From: Methylotenera_A sp031422335
GTDB lineage: Bacteria; Pseudomonadota; Gammaproteobacteria; Burkholderiales; Methylophilaceae
Direction of reading: 5' to 3'
Length of the DNA: 64,000 nucleotides
NCBI GenBank assembly: GCA_031422335.1
Contig: JANOQW010000015.1
Location: 1-64,000 of the forward strand
The translations under genes and the position numbers were made by a program. This document shows positions 8,437 through 17,372 of the stretch, piece by piece (positions within the stretch are counted from its first letter, which is position 1; each line of letters starts with the position of its first letter). The notes beneath the pieces are model-generated. The model worked only from the letters and a program-made list of their open reading frames with translations, had not been told where the DNA came from and ran no database searches.

Positions 8437-10032
8437 GTGTTAATTAGCAACAATATCACCATGCAGTTTGGCGCTAAGCCATTGTTTGAAAACGTATCTG
8501 TCAAGTTTGGCGATGGCAATCGCTATGGTTTAATCGGCGCCAATGGCTGTGGAAAATCTACTTATATGAAGATTTTAGCAGGCCAGCTAGAGCCAAGTGC
8601 TGGCAACCTTTCATTGGATAATCATGAGCGCATGGCATTTTTGCGCCAAGACCAATTTGCCTACGAAGACCAACGCGTGATTGACGTGGTGATGATGGGG
8701 CATGAGCAAATGTGGAATGCCAACCAAGAAAAAAACGCCATTTATGCCAATTTAGAGGCGACAGAAGAAGATTATATGCATGCCGCCGAGCTGGAAAATG
8801 TGTTTGCCGAGTTTGATGGCTACACCGCAGAAGCGCGCGCAGGCGAGTTGCTGCTGGGCGTAGGCATTCCAATTGAACAGCATTTAGGCCCGATGAGCGC
8901 GGTCGCGCCAGGCTGGAAATTGCGCGTGCTATTAGTGCAGGCGCTGTTTTCCAACCCTGATATTTTGTTATTAGACGAGCCCACCAATAACTTGGACATC
9001 AACACCATTCGCTGGCTGGAAGATATTTTAAATAATCGTGATTGCACCATGATTATTATTTCGCACGACCGCCACTTTTTGAATCAAGTGTGTACACACA
9101 CTTGCGATATGGATTACGGCAAGTTGACAGTGTACCCAGGTAATTACGACGACTACATGGAGGCCAGCATTGCTGCGCGTAACCAGCAAGCCAAAGATAA
9201 TGCCAAAGCCAAACAACAAGTGGCTGATTTACAAGACTTTGTGCGGCGCTTCTCTGCCAATGCATCCAAAGCTAAACAAGCCACTTCTAGAGCGAAACAG
9301 ATAGACAAGATTAAAATTGAAGTATTTAAACCTTCTAGTCGTCAGTATCCATTTATTCGCTTTGAATATGACGAGCGCGAAAAACTGCATCGTAACGCGG
9401 TTGAGCTGAAAAAACTGAGTCACGGCTTCGATAAAATATTGTTTAACGATGTGGAACTGATGTTCGAAGCAGGCGAAAAAGTCGCCATTTTAGGCGAAAA
9501 TGGCATCGGCAAAACTACGCTTTTACGTTGTTTGGCACGCGATTTAAAACCTAAACACGGTGAAGTAAAATGGGCAGAAAAAGCCACCATTGGCTATTTT
9601 GCGCAAGATCACGAATACGAATTTGAGCAAGGTGAAGACTTATTTGAATGGATGACACTGCAACGCCAAAGCAATGACGATGACCAAGTGGTGCGTAGCA
9701 TGCTGGGGCGCTTATTGTTCGGCGGCGAAGATACCAAAAAATCCGTTAAAGTGCTCTCTGGGGGCGAAAAAGGCCGCATGCTGTATGGCAAACTGATGCT
9801 CGCCAAAACCAATGTGCTACTGATGGATGAGCCGACTAACCATATGGACATGGAATCAATTGAGGCCTTAAATACGGCACTAGATAAATACAAAGGCACG
9901 CTTTTCTTTGTCAGTCACGACCGTGAATTTGTCAGCTCAATCGCGACTAGAATACTGGAAATCAAAGCCGATGGTATTGTCGACTATACTGGCAACTATG
10001 AGGATTATTTAGCCAGTCAGGGTGTTGAATAA
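8437..10032 (+). CDS. ybiT: ABC-F family ATPase, YbiT type
   Basis: 531 residues starting at GTG (8437) with AAGGT 8 bases upstream. There are two ABC domains in one chain and no membrane segments: Walker A GANGCGKST (first) and GENGIGKTT (second), Walker B LLLDEPTNNLD and LLMDEPTNHMD. The first signature is the divergent VAPGWKLR typical of YbiT, and the second is LSGGEKGR. The linker between domains (about 245-305) is helical and basic, the P-site tRNA interaction motif of ABC-F proteins. These proteins act on ribosomes to relieve stalled translation. The stop codon overlaps the start of the methylase gene by one base (TAATG). Confidence 0.93.
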   Translation: MLISNNITMQFGAKPLFENVSVKFGDGNRYGLIGANGCGKSTYMKILAGQLEPSAGNLSLDNHERMAFLRQDQFAYEDQRVIDVVMMGHEQMWNANQEKNAIYANLEATEEDYMHAAELENVFAEFDGYTAEARAGELLLGVGIPIEQHLGPMSAVAPGWKLRVLLVQALFSNPDILLLDEPTNNLDINTIRWLEDILNNRDCTMIIISHDRHFLNQVCTHTCDMDYGKLTVYPGNYDDYMEASIAARNQQAKDNAKAKQQVADLQDFVRRFSANASKAKQATSRAKQIDKIKIEVFKPSSRQYPFIRFEYDEREKLHRNAVELKKLSHGFDKILFNDVELMFEAGEKVAILGENGIGKTTLLRCLARDLKPKHGEVKWAEKATIGYFAQDHEYEFEQGEDLFEWMTLQRQSNDDDQVVRSMLGRLLFGGEDTKKSVKVLSGGEKGRMLYGKLMLAKTNVLLMDEPTNHMDMESIEALNTALDKYKGTLFFVSHDREFVSSIATRILEIKADGIVDYTGNYEDYLASQGVE

Positions 10033-10904
10033 TGCTTAAGTATCCACTAGCAGAAGAGAAAATCACAATTGGCGACGATCCGTTTTCTGATTTAGTCGTT
10101 CGACAAACAGAACTTTCACCAAATAAATTATTTTACCGTGATGACTCACGTGGAATCTGGCTTTATCAAGCAAACTGCTTAGAGTTTATGGATAGCTTAA
10201 TTGCAAAATTTCCAAATGGCAAATTTGATATGATATTTGCTGACCCGCCTTATTTTTTGTCAAATGGCGGCATTAGTTGCCATGCGGGAAAGATGGTGAA
10301 AGTTGATAAGGGTGCTTGGGATAAATCTAAAGGGGCTGAGCTAAATCATGAGTTTAACCTTGAGTGGTTAAAACGTTGCCAAGCTTTGTTAAACCCTAAT
10401 GGTAGCATTTGGGTAAGCGGTACACACCATGTCATTCACTCCGTAGGTTTTGCTATGCAGCAACTGGGTATGAAAATGCTAAATGATATAACTTGGGAAA
10501 AACCAAACCCACCACCCAACCTTTCATGCCGTTATTTTACACACTCTACTGAAACTATAATTTGGGCTGCCAAAACTGAGAAATCCAAGCATTTGTATAA
10601 CTACCCTGCTATGCGCAGAGAAAATAACGACAAACAGATGAAATCTGTTTGGCGCTTTACTGCGCCAGGTAAAGATGAAAAAGTTTTTGGAAAGCACCCA
10701 ACTCAAAAACCAATTAAGCTCGTAGAGCGTTGTATATTAGCCTCTACAAGCGAAGGTGCATTAGTACTAGACCCGTTTAGCGGAAGCGCCACAACTGGTG
10801 TTGCAGCGATAAAAAATAATAGGAAATATGTAGGCATTGAGTTAGAAAGCAGTTTTTTAGAATTGTCTAAAAATAGGTTATCTGGAGTAGGTAATGGAGC
10901 GTGA
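10032..10904 (+). CDS. DpnA-like (M.DpnIIB-type) GATC adenine-N6 DNA methyltransferase
   Basis: 290 residues. Beta-class motif order: catalytic DPPY at 71-74 near the N-terminus and the SAM-binding motif LDPFSGSATTG at about 246. ADPPYFLSNGGIS, NLSCRYFTHSTETI and KHPTQKP are as I remember them from Streptococcus pneumoniae DpnA, which methylates A in GATC and also acts on single-stranded DNA. Specificity is therefore inferred as GATC. It starts inside the stop codon of the ABC-F gene and overlaps the endonuclease gene by 11 bases. Base composition is visibly more AT-rich than in the flanking genes, which suggests transfer as a cassette. Confidence 0.9.
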   Translation: MLKYPLAEEKITIGDDPFSDLVVRQTELSPNKLFYRDDSRGIWLYQANCLEFMDSLIAKFPNGKFDMIFADPPYFLSNGGISCHAGKMVKVDKGAWDKSKGAELNHEFNLEWLKRCQALLNPNGSIWVSGTHHVIHSVGFAMQQLGMKMLNDITWEKPNPPPNLSCRYFTHSTETIIWAAKTEKSKHLYNYPAMRRENNDKQMKSVWRFTAPGKDEKVFGKHPTQKPIKLVERCILASTSEGALVLDPFSGSATTGVAAIKNNRKYVGIELESSFLELSKNRLSGVGNGA

Positions 10905-11517
10905 AGATGCAGTAATTAAATTGAAGCAACTTGCTGGTTTAAACTTACATGACTTAGCTCGTGAATATGAAGTTACAGTATGGGCAGCAAACGGAAATGT
11001 GAATAAAGGTTGGGCTGGTCATGTTTGTGAAAGATTTTTAGGCCTACCTATAAACTCTGCACAAAGCCCTAACTTTGGTTCTTGGGAGTTAAAATCTATA
11101 CCTCTAAAAATACTAAAAAATGGCAACCTTGCTTTTAAAGAAACTATGGCTGTAACTATGATTGATGCATATCAGGTTGCAAGAACGCCATTTGAAGAAA
11201 GTCATTTATTAGCGAAATTAAAAAAAGCTGTTTGTGTGGCGAGAGTTGTTGGTAAAAGTGTCGATGAGCCAACTATTATCCATTCCATTAACACCATTGA
11301 CCTAAGTGGGGAGTTATATGAAATGGTTAAAAACGACTATGAAATCGTCAGAGAATGTTTAAATAACGAGGCTAAAGGTTTCAATAAATTAACTGGAAGC
11401 ATGGGATTTTATATTCAACCACGGACTAAGGGTGCTGGTCACGGTAGTATTTCTAGAGCGTTTTATGCAAGACCTAGATTTTTAGCAGAATTTATTTCTT
11501 TACAGTTACCGCCCTAA
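10894..11517 (+). CDS. MutH/Sau3AI-family endonuclease paired with the GATC methylase
   Basis: 207 residues, the size of MutH. Similarity runs from KGWAGHVCERFLG (MutH-like, Glu46 corresponding to the active-site Glu56 of E. coli MutH) through NFGSWELKSIPL to ESHLLAKLKK. The metal-binding motif D-x(n)-E-x-K is present as Glu65 and Lys67, but the expected Asp appears to be Asn60 and the spacing is two residues shorter. By family it should cut unmethylated or hemimethylated GATC, matching the upstream methylase. It overlaps the methylase by 11 bases and has no other partner. Either a small type II restriction-modification system or a Dam/MutH-like pair; activity is uncertain because of Asn60. 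Confidence 0.8.
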   Translation: MEREDAVIKLKQLAGLNLHDLAREYEVTVWAANGNVNKGWAGHVCERFLGLPINSAQSPNFGSWELKSIPLKILKNGNLAFKETMAVTMIDAYQVARTPFEESHLLAKLKKAVCVARVVGKSVDEPTIIHSINTIDLSGELYEMVKNDYEIVRECLNNEAKGFNKLTGSMGFYIQPRTKGAGHGSISRAFYARPRFLAEFISLQLPP

Positions 11518-11566
11518 GCAAATTTAAAGTTTAATTTTTAGGCACAAATCATACTAGAAGAAATTG

Positions 11567-11605
11567 ATGCTCTGCAGCCCTTATGGATATTAGCTTGCAG
11601 GGCAT
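11567..11605 (-). repeat. Short palindromic repeat, copy 3
   Basis: 39-bp family member: ATGCTCTGCAGCCC then TTATGGATATT then AGCTTGCAGGGCAT. It lies in the convergent gap between the endonuclease gene and typA, just before a bidirectional terminator. Confidence 0.85.
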
Positions 11606-11617
11606 CTAATAGGATAC

Positions 11618-11653
11618 ATACAAAAAAGCCGCATTTCAGCGGCTTTTTTGTAT
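11618..11653. terminator. Bidirectional rho-independent terminator
   Basis: Perfect 15-bp stem ATACAAAAAAGCCGC / GCGGCTTTTTTGTAT with a 6-base loop. A-run on one side and T-run on the other allow it to stop both the restriction cassette and typA. Confidence 0.92.
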
Positions 11654-11660
11654 TTCATGA

Positions 11661-13484
11661 TTAATCTTTTAACGAGCGTTTACGTTCGTGCTCCAGCAAA
11701 TAACGTTTACGAATACGGATGGTTTTTGGCGTAATCTCAACCAATTCATCATCATCAATAAACTCAACTGCAGATTCTAAAGTAAGTGCAATCGGCGTAA
11801 TCAAGCGCACCGCTTCATCGGTACCCGATGAGCGCACGTTTGTTAATTGTTTACCTTTAATCGGGTTTACAATCAAATCATTATCGCGGCTGTGAATGCC
11901 GATGACCATGCCTTCGTACAATTTATCGCCTGGCACGGCAAACATTTTGCCGCGGTCTTGCAGTTTCCACAACGCATACGCCACCGCCTCACCATGTTCA
12001 GCTGAAATCAACACGCCATTGCGACGGCCTGGCATATCTGGTTTCACTGGTGCATACTCATCAAAAATATGCGCCATCAAGCCCGTACCACGCGTCATAG
12101 TTAAAAATTCGCCCTGAAAGCCAATTAAACCACGTGCTGGAATTTTGTACTCTAAGCGCGTGCGGCCATTGCCGTCAGATTCCATATTTTGCATTTCACC
12201 ACGGCGGCGGCCTAACTCTTCCATGGCTGTACCTTGGTGTTCGTCTTCTAAATCTACCGTTAAAATTTCATACGGCTCGCACTTTTCGCCATTAATTTCG
12301 CGATACACCACTTTTGGTTTACCCACGGCCATCTCAAAACCTTCACGGCGCATGGTTTCTAAAAGAATCGTCAAATGTAACTCGCCACGGCCAGAAACGC
12401 GGAAAATATCTGCATCTTCTGTTTCATCTACACGTAAAGCCACGTTAACTAATAACTCTTTGGTTAAACGGTCACGAATTTGACGTGATGTGACAAATTT
12501 ACCTTCAGTACCTGCCAATGGCGATGTGTTCACCATAAAATCCATGGTTAAAGTGGGCTCATCTACACCCAAATGTGGCAAGCCCATTGGTTTTTCACGG
12601 TCACAAATGGTAAAGCCAATACCAATATCATCTAAACCAGAAACAATCACAATATCACCTGCCAATGCTTCTTCTACTGGGACACGCTCTAGGCCTACAA
12701 AACCAAGCACTTGGTTAATTTTACCTACAGCAATTTGCTTGTCTTCATTCATTACCGTCACAGATTGGCCTGGTTTAATTTTACCGTTACGTACACGGCC
12801 AACGCCAAGTCTGCCTGTATAAGTTGAGTAATCTAACGCAGAAATTTGCATTTGTAACGGTGCTTCTGGGTCGCCCACAGGTGGTTTTACGTGACTTAAT
12901 ATGGTGTCAAAAAGCGCGCGCATGTTGTCACTTGGCGTTTTCATGTCTAACATGGCATAGCCATTAATGGCCGATGCATAAACCACGGGAAAGTCCAACT
13001 GCTCATCGGTTGCGCCTAAATTGGCAAACAAATCAAAGGTATGGTTAATTACCCAGTCAGTACGTGCGCCTGGGCGATCTACTTTGTTAATCACTACAAT
13101 TGGCTTTAAACCAAGTGCCAACGCTTTTTTCGTCACGAAACGTGTTTGTGGCATCGGACCTTCAACCGCATCCACCAGCAATACCACGCCATCTACCATG
13201 CCTAATACGCGCTCTACTTCGCCGCCAAAATCGGCGTGGCCAGGTGTATCCACAATATTAATGTGCGTACCTTCGTACACCACTGCGGTATTTTTAGCCA
13301 AAATGGTAATGCCGCGTTCGCGTTCAAGATCGTTGCTATCCATCACGCGCTCTACCACGGCGTGATGCGAAGCAAATGTGCCTGCTTGCTGTAAAAGTTT
13401 ATCCACCATAGTGGTTTTACCATGGTCAACGTGGGCGATAATTGCGACGTTGCGCAGATTACGTGAATTAGGAGTGCTAGACAT
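11661..13484 (-). CDS. typA: Ribosome-associated GTPase TypA/BipA
   Basis: 607 residues from the ATG at 13484. An in-frame GTG at 13523 would add 13 residues (LKSRPFKPLAAH) with no family support, so the shorter start is preferred. Translational GTPase: G1 AHVDHGKTT, G2 region RGITI, G3 DTPGHADFG, G4 NKVDRPGA. EF-G-like domains II, III and V and the BipA-specific C-terminal domain (from about 480) are present. It binds the ribosome like EF-G/EF4 and supports 50S assembly and growth in cold or stress. It is convergent with the restriction cassette and divergent from a cold-type RNA helicase. Confidence 0.97.
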   Translation of the reverse strand: MSSTPNSRNLRNVAIIAHVDHGKTTMVDKLLQQAGTFASHHAVVERVMDSNDLERERGITILAKNTAVVYEGTHINIVDTPGHADFGGEVERVLGMVDGVVLLVDAVEGPMPQTRFVTKKALALGLKPIVVINKVDRPGARTDWVINHTFDLFANLGATDEQLDFPVVYASAINGYAMLDMKTPSDNMRALFDTILSHVKPPVGDPEAPLQMQISALDYSTYTGRLGVGRVRNGKIKPGQSVTVMNEDKQIAVGKINQVLGFVGLERVPVEEALAGDIVIVSGLDDIGIGFTICDREKPMGLPHLGVDEPTLTMDFMVNTSPLAGTEGKFVTSRQIRDRLTKELLVNVALRVDETEDADIFRVSGRGELHLTILLETMRREGFEMAVGKPKVVYREINGEKCEPYEILTVDLEDEHQGTAMEELGRRRGEMQNMESDGNGRTRLEYKIPARGLIGFQGEFLTMTRGTGLMAHIFDEYAPVKPDMPGRRNGVLISAEHGEAVAYALWKLQDRGKMFAVPGDKLYEGMVIGIHSRDNDLIVNPIKGKQLTNVRSSGTDEAVRLITPIALTLESAVEFIDDDELVEITPKTIRIRKRYLLEHERKRSLKD

Positions 13485-13560
13485 ATGTGCTGCCAAAGGT
13501 TTGAAAGGGCGCGATTTTAACACATTTCACCGCATATAAATTTGCAATGCGTTAATTAAT

Positions 13561-13588
13561 TTGACAATTAGGCTGAACTGTCTATAAT
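13561..13588 (+). promoter_or_regulatory. Strong sigma70 promoter of the first DEAD-box helicase
   Basis: TTGACA at 13561-13566 and TATAAT at 13583-13588, both consensus-perfect, spaced by 16 bases. Transcription would start near 13595, about 270 bases before the likely start codon. Confidence 0.85.
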
Positions 13589-13594
13589 GCGCGC

Positions 13595-13867
13595 AAGTTA
13601 AAACTTTTGCTGTTTAGTTTTTAGTTTTAGATTCATCGCCCTGACCCTCGGTTACTCGTGAAATTTTGAAGTAACTATCATATAGACAAATGTCTATCTT
13701 TTACTGGTTAGCGGCTATGCCCGTGCGCTAGTAAAAAGCATCATCATACTGATATATTAAGTACAGTGCTTTACGCGTTTTATGTTGATTTTCTATTATT
13801 TTTTAATAGCTTCAACTTATATGTGATTGCTTGCGCCCTTTTTGTTTTCACTCGAAAGGGACATATT
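13595..13867 (+). promoter_or_regulatory. Long structured 5' leader of the DEAD-box helicase mRNA
   Basis: About 273 untranslated bases. Visible structure: hairpin ATAGAC-AAAT-GTCTAT at 13682-13697, immediately followed by a larger hairpin at 13698-13738 (CTTTTACT pairing with AGTAAAAAG, and TAGCG with CGCTA, around a GC-rich loop). Long structured leaders are known for cold-induced mRNAs and for autoregulated RNA helicases. No known riboswitch class was recognised. Confidence 0.55.
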
Positions 13868-15811
13868 TTGTCTTCAGAAAAAATTAGTTTTGAATCGTTA
13901 GATTTACACCCAACCTTGTTACGTGCCGTGCTAGAAGCGGGCTACGAACACCCAACTGCTGTGCAAGCGCAAGCCATTCCAGAGGCGCTTAAAGGCCGCG
14001 ACATTATGGCCTCTGCCCAAACCGGCACAGGCAAGACTGCTGCGTTTACACTGCCAGCACTTAACTTATTAGCTACTCCACACGCGTCTAACAGCCGTGG
14101 CCCGCGTATTTTGGTACTAACGCCAACGCGTGAACTGGCAGCTCAAGTTAACGAAGCGGCACGCAAATATGGTAAATACATTCGCGCCCGCACTGTGAGC
14201 ATTGTCGGTGGCATGCCTTACCCACTACAAAATAAATTACTGTCACAACCGTTGGATATATTAGTCGCCACACCAGGCCGCTTTATTGACCACATGGAAC
14301 GCGGCCGTATCGATTTAAGCCGTTTGCAAATGTTGGTGTTAGACGAAGCTGACCGCATGTTGGACATGGGCTTCATGCCAGATGTTGAAAAGATTTGCGC
14401 CGCTTTGCCAAAAGAGCGTCAAACGCTATTGTTCTCTGCCACGCTAGATGGCATTGGCCATATTGCAAAACAGTTCTTAAACAACCCACTTACACTACAA
14501 ATTGCTGGCCAAAAAGAAAAACATGCCAATATTGAGCAACGCTTGCACTTTGTCGATGACATGACGCACAAAAACAAACTATTAGAGCATTTGTTAATAG
14601 CGCCAGATATGAATCAAGCGATTATCTTTACCAGCACTAAACGCCACGCTGATGTATTGGCAGAAGATTTATACGCTGCAGGCCATAAAACAGCGGCTTT
14701 GCATGGCGACATGACACAAGGCGCGCGTAACCGTACGCTAACAAAATTGCGTCATGGTGATGTAAAAGTATTAGTGGCGACCGATGTTGCGGCGCGCGGT
14801 ATTGACGTACAAGGCATTAGCCACGTGATTAATTACGATTTACCCAAATTTGCAGAAGATTATGTGCACCGTATTGGCCGTACTGGCCGTGCTAATAACA
14901 AAGGTACCGCGATTTCGTTTGCATCCAATATGGATAGGCATTTGTTGCGTAAAATTGAGCAATACACTGGCCAAAAATTAGAAGCGGCCGTAATTGAAGG
15001 CTTTGAGCCAAAACGCAGCTTTAGTGCTGGTTCTGGCAAGCCAGATGGTGCAAGACGCGGCAATGGTGACCGCGGTGGTTATGGCGCAGGTCGTAACGAG
15101 CGCAGTGCGCACAAACCAGGCGATCGCGCTGGTTATCAATCACGCGATACTGGCCGTGATAATCGTGGCACATTTGGCGATAGAATTATGGGCGAAAAGC
15201 CAGCAGGCGAAAAGTCTTATGGTGCAAGAAGTGGCGGTTTTAACGACCGCAACAAAGAGCGCACAAATAGCGACACACGTTCTGCACGTCCTTTCAATGA
15301 TCGCCCAGCGTTTGGCGACCGTCCTGCTTTTGGTGATAAACCGGCTTATAATGCAGGCCGCCCAGCCCGCAATGACGCACCAAACCGTGAACGCTTTTCT
15401 AACAATGCTAACGGCAGCAATGAATTTGCTGGTAACCGCGCGCCGCGCGAAGCTTCGAGCGAAGTGAATGGCAATAGCCGCAACTACACCAAAGACACCG
15501 ATATGCAATTTGCTAAAGAGTTGAGCAAGGGTTTTGGTGACAGAAACAATGCTGCAAAACCATATGCACGCAAGCCTGAAGGCGGCTTTGGTGATCGGAC
15601 AAATCGTTCATCGGCACCACGCTCGTCTGCGCCACGATCTACAGCACCACGTGGTGATGCCCCGCGTGCAGCTACTGGCGCTACCACAGGCGAAAAGTTT
15701 GGCAATCCACGCCCACGTACCAATCAAGCAAGTGGCGACCGTCCTGCGCGTTCTGGCGGGGCCCACAGTAATGGCGACAATGCACCACGTCGCCCACGTA
15801 GTTTTGCTTAA
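13868..15811 (+). CDS. DEAD-box RNA helicase with long arginine/glycine-rich tail
   Basis: 647 residues from TTG at 13868, chosen because GAAAGGG lies 8 bases upstream and the sequence then starts SSEKISFESLDLHP like RhlE relatives. The open frame reaches back to a GTG at 13766, but that extension is a hydrophobic stretch unlike any helicase. Helicase core (about 1-370): Q motif, AQTGTGKT, PTRELA, DEAD (VLDEADRMLDMG), SAT, and HRIGRTGRA. About 260 residues of disordered tail follow, with repeated RP-FNDRPAFGDRP-type and SAPRS-type units and many RG/GDR motifs, typical of RNA-chaperone tails. A second helicase gene starts 9 bases after the stop. Confidence 0.9.
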   Translation: MSSEKISFESLDLHPTLLRAVLEAGYEHPTAVQAQAIPEALKGRDIMASAQTGTGKTAAFTLPALNLLATPHASNSRGPRILVLTPTRELAAQVNEAARKYGKYIRARTVSIVGGMPYPLQNKLLSQPLDILVATPGRFIDHMERGRIDLSRLQMLVLDEADRMLDMGFMPDVEKICAALPKERQTLLFSATLDGIGHIAKQFLNNPLTLQIAGQKEKHANIEQRLHFVDDMTHKNKLLEHLLIAPDMNQAIIFTSTKRHADVLAEDLYAAGHKTAALHGDMTQGARNRTLTKLRHGDVKVLVATDVAARGIDVQGISHVINYDLPKFAEDYVHRIGRTGRANNKGTAISFASNMDRHLLRKIEQYTGQKLEAAVIEGFEPKRSFSAGSGKPDGARRGNGDRGGYGAGRNERSAHKPGDRAGYQSRDTGRDNRGTFGDRIMGEKPAGEKSYGARSGGFNDRNKERTNSDTRSARPFNDRPAFGDRPAFGDKPAYNAGRPARNDAPNRERFSNNANGSNEFAGNRAPREASSEVNGNSRNYTKDTDMQFAKELSKGFGDRNNAAKPYARKPEGGFGDRTNRSSAPRSSAPRSTAPRGDAPRAATGATTGEKFGNPRPRTNQASGDRPARSGGAHSNGDNAPRRPRSFA

Positions 15812-15820
15812 GTTTTAAAC

Positions 15821-17284
15821 ATGGCGACTGAAATAATGACAACTGAAATTACGCAGTTTGATGAATTAGGTTTGGCGGCGCCGCTATTAAAAGCGGTGCA
15901 AGAAACGGGTTACACCACGCCAACGCCGATTCAAGCCAAAGCTATTCCATTGGCCATGCAGGGGCTAGATTTAATGGCAGGCGCACAAACTGGTACTGGT
16001 AAAACGGCAGCGTTTGCGCTGCCCATTTTGCAAAAACTATTACCGTTTGCCAGCACAAGTACTTCGCCAGCCAAACACCCTATTCGCGCGCTGGTGCTAA
16101 CACCAACGCGTGAATTGGCAATTCAGGTAGAAGAAAGTATCAAGGTTTACGCTAAACATACACCACTAAAAAGCTTGGTGGTATTTGGTGGTGTCGATAT
16201 TAAAACGCAAACGCCACATTTAAAAACTGGCGTGGAAATTTTGGTGGCAACACCTGGTAGGCTACTAGATCACGTGGAGCAAAAAACGCTTAACCTTGGC
16301 CAAGTACAAATTTTGGTGCTGGATGAAGCGGATAGAATGTTGGACATGGGCTTTATGCCAGACCTAAAACGCATTTTGGCTTTACTGCCAAAACAGCGCC
16401 AAAACTTGATGTTTTCTGCGACATTCTCAAATGAAATCAAAAAGTTAGCCGATGATTTTTTAACTAATCCAACGCTTATCGAAGTTGCGCGCAGCAATGC
16501 CACGGCAGAAAATGTCACGCAAAAAGTGTACATGGTAGAGCAAAGTAAAAAACAAGCCTTATTAACGCAATTATTGCTTGAATCGAACACTAAGCAAGTG
16601 ATTGTTTTTACCAAAACTAAAATCACTGCCAGCCGCCTCAGCAAAGCTTTGCAAAAAGAAGGTATTGCGGCGGAATCGATTCACGGTGATAAAAGTCAAA
16701 AAGAACGCCTAGAAGCCTTAGACGCATTTAAGGCTGGTAAAATAATGGCGCTAGTAGCCACTGATGTGGCTGCGCGTGGCTTAGATATTAGCGATTTACC
16801 GATGGTGATTAACTACGAAATTCCATCTGCGCCAGAAGACTATGTGCATCGCATAGGCCGTACTGGCCGCGCTGGCGCCAGCGGCGTGGCACTATCGTTA
16901 GTGTGCGAAGAAGAAGAAAAATATTTGGCCGAAATTGAAAAGCTAATTAAACGCACGATTGACAAAGAAATTGCAGACATTAAACCGCCTGCAACTGGAC
17001 AAAGACGTTCAGGAACTGGCCTGCAAGCCAATAGCCATGCGGCCAGGGGGCATTCTCAACATGGCTCGGCGCCAGATTCTAATAGAAATAAGATTAACTC
17101 TGCGCAGGATTCTAGGCACGAATCTAGACCGCGGCAACACACACGCAAACCTGCAGTCGACCCTTGGTTTGATAAGCCTTACGAGCCTACCAAAACCAGT
17201 AGCGAAAATACCCAAACTTCAAATATCATTAATCGCAAAGCGCCAGTAGCGGCTTTACTCGGCGGTTTAAGGTTAAGCAAGTAG
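15821..17284 (+). CDS. rhlE: DEAD-box RNA helicase, RhlE type
   Basis: 487 residues. ATP-dependent RNA unwinding in ribosome assembly or RNA turnover. Core motifs: Q motif (TPTPIQAKAIP), AQTGTGKT, PTRELA, VLDEADRMLDMG, FSATF, and HRIGRTGRAG. The short basic tail begins near 390. Within it, residues encoded at 17016-17053 (GLQANSHAARG) come from a sequence that matches the intergenic palindromic repeat of this genome. An alternative in-frame ATG at 15836 would shorten the protein by 5 residues. It follows the first helicase by 9 bases and is probably co-transcribed, a tandem paralogue pair. Confidence 0.93.
   Translation: MATEIMTTEITQFDELGLAAPLLKAVQETGYTTPTPIQAKAIPLAMQGLDLMAGAQTGTGKTAAFALPILQKLLPFASTSTSPAKHPIRALVLTPTRELAIQVEESIKVYAKHTPLKSLVVFGGVDIKTQTPHLKTGVEILVATPGRLLDHVEQKTLNLGQVQILVLDEADRMLDMGFMPDLKRILALLPKQRQNLMFSATFSNEIKKLADDFLTNPTLIEVARSNATAENVTQKVYMVEQSKKQALLTQLLLESNTKQVIVFTKTKITASRLSKALQKEGIAAESIHGDKSQKERLEALDAFKAGKIMALVATDVAARGLDISDLPMVINYEIPSAPEDYVHRIGRTGRAGASGVALSLVCEEEEKYLAEIEKLIKRTIDKEIADIKPPATGQRRSGTGLQANSHAARGHSQHGSAPDSNRNKINSAQDSRHESRPRQHTRKPAVDPWFDKPYEPTKTSSENTQTSNIINRKAPVAALLGGLRLSK
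17016..17053 (+). repeat. Repeat-family sequence inside the rhlE coding region
   Basis: The left arm and loop match the family closely: CCTGCAAGCC, AATAGCCATGC, GG. The right arm has decayed (CCAGGGGGCAT). It is read in frame as LQANSHAARG in the disordered tail of the helicase. Confidence 0.65.
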
Positions 17285-17312
17285 ATAACTTTAAATATAA
17301 AACTTAGCGAAT

Positions 17313-17340
17313 AAAAAAGCCTCAGTAATGAGGCTTTTTT
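17313..17340. terminator. Bidirectional rho-independent terminator
   Basis: Perfect 11-bp stem AAAAAAGCCTC / GAGGCTTTTTT with 6-base loop, between the convergent rhlE and GGDEF-EAL genes. Confidence 0.93.
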
Positions 17341-17372
17341 ACAACTATTTTTTACTTACTACTTACCATCGA

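Noticed and set aside
13485..13523. GTG start adding 13 residues to TypA
   Set aside because: The ATG at 13484 gives the normal family N-terminus (SSTPNSRNLRNVAIIAHVDHGKTT).
13766..13867. N-terminal extension of the first helicase with a membrane-like hydrophobic stretch
   Set aside because: No helicase relative has it, the GTG lacks a ribosome site, and a good site precedes TTG at 13868; it is best read as untranslated leader.
15140..15723. Two antisense reading frames (122 and 79 residues) under the helicase tail
   Set aside because: They arise from the repetitive RG-rich codons of the sense gene and have no family or start signals.
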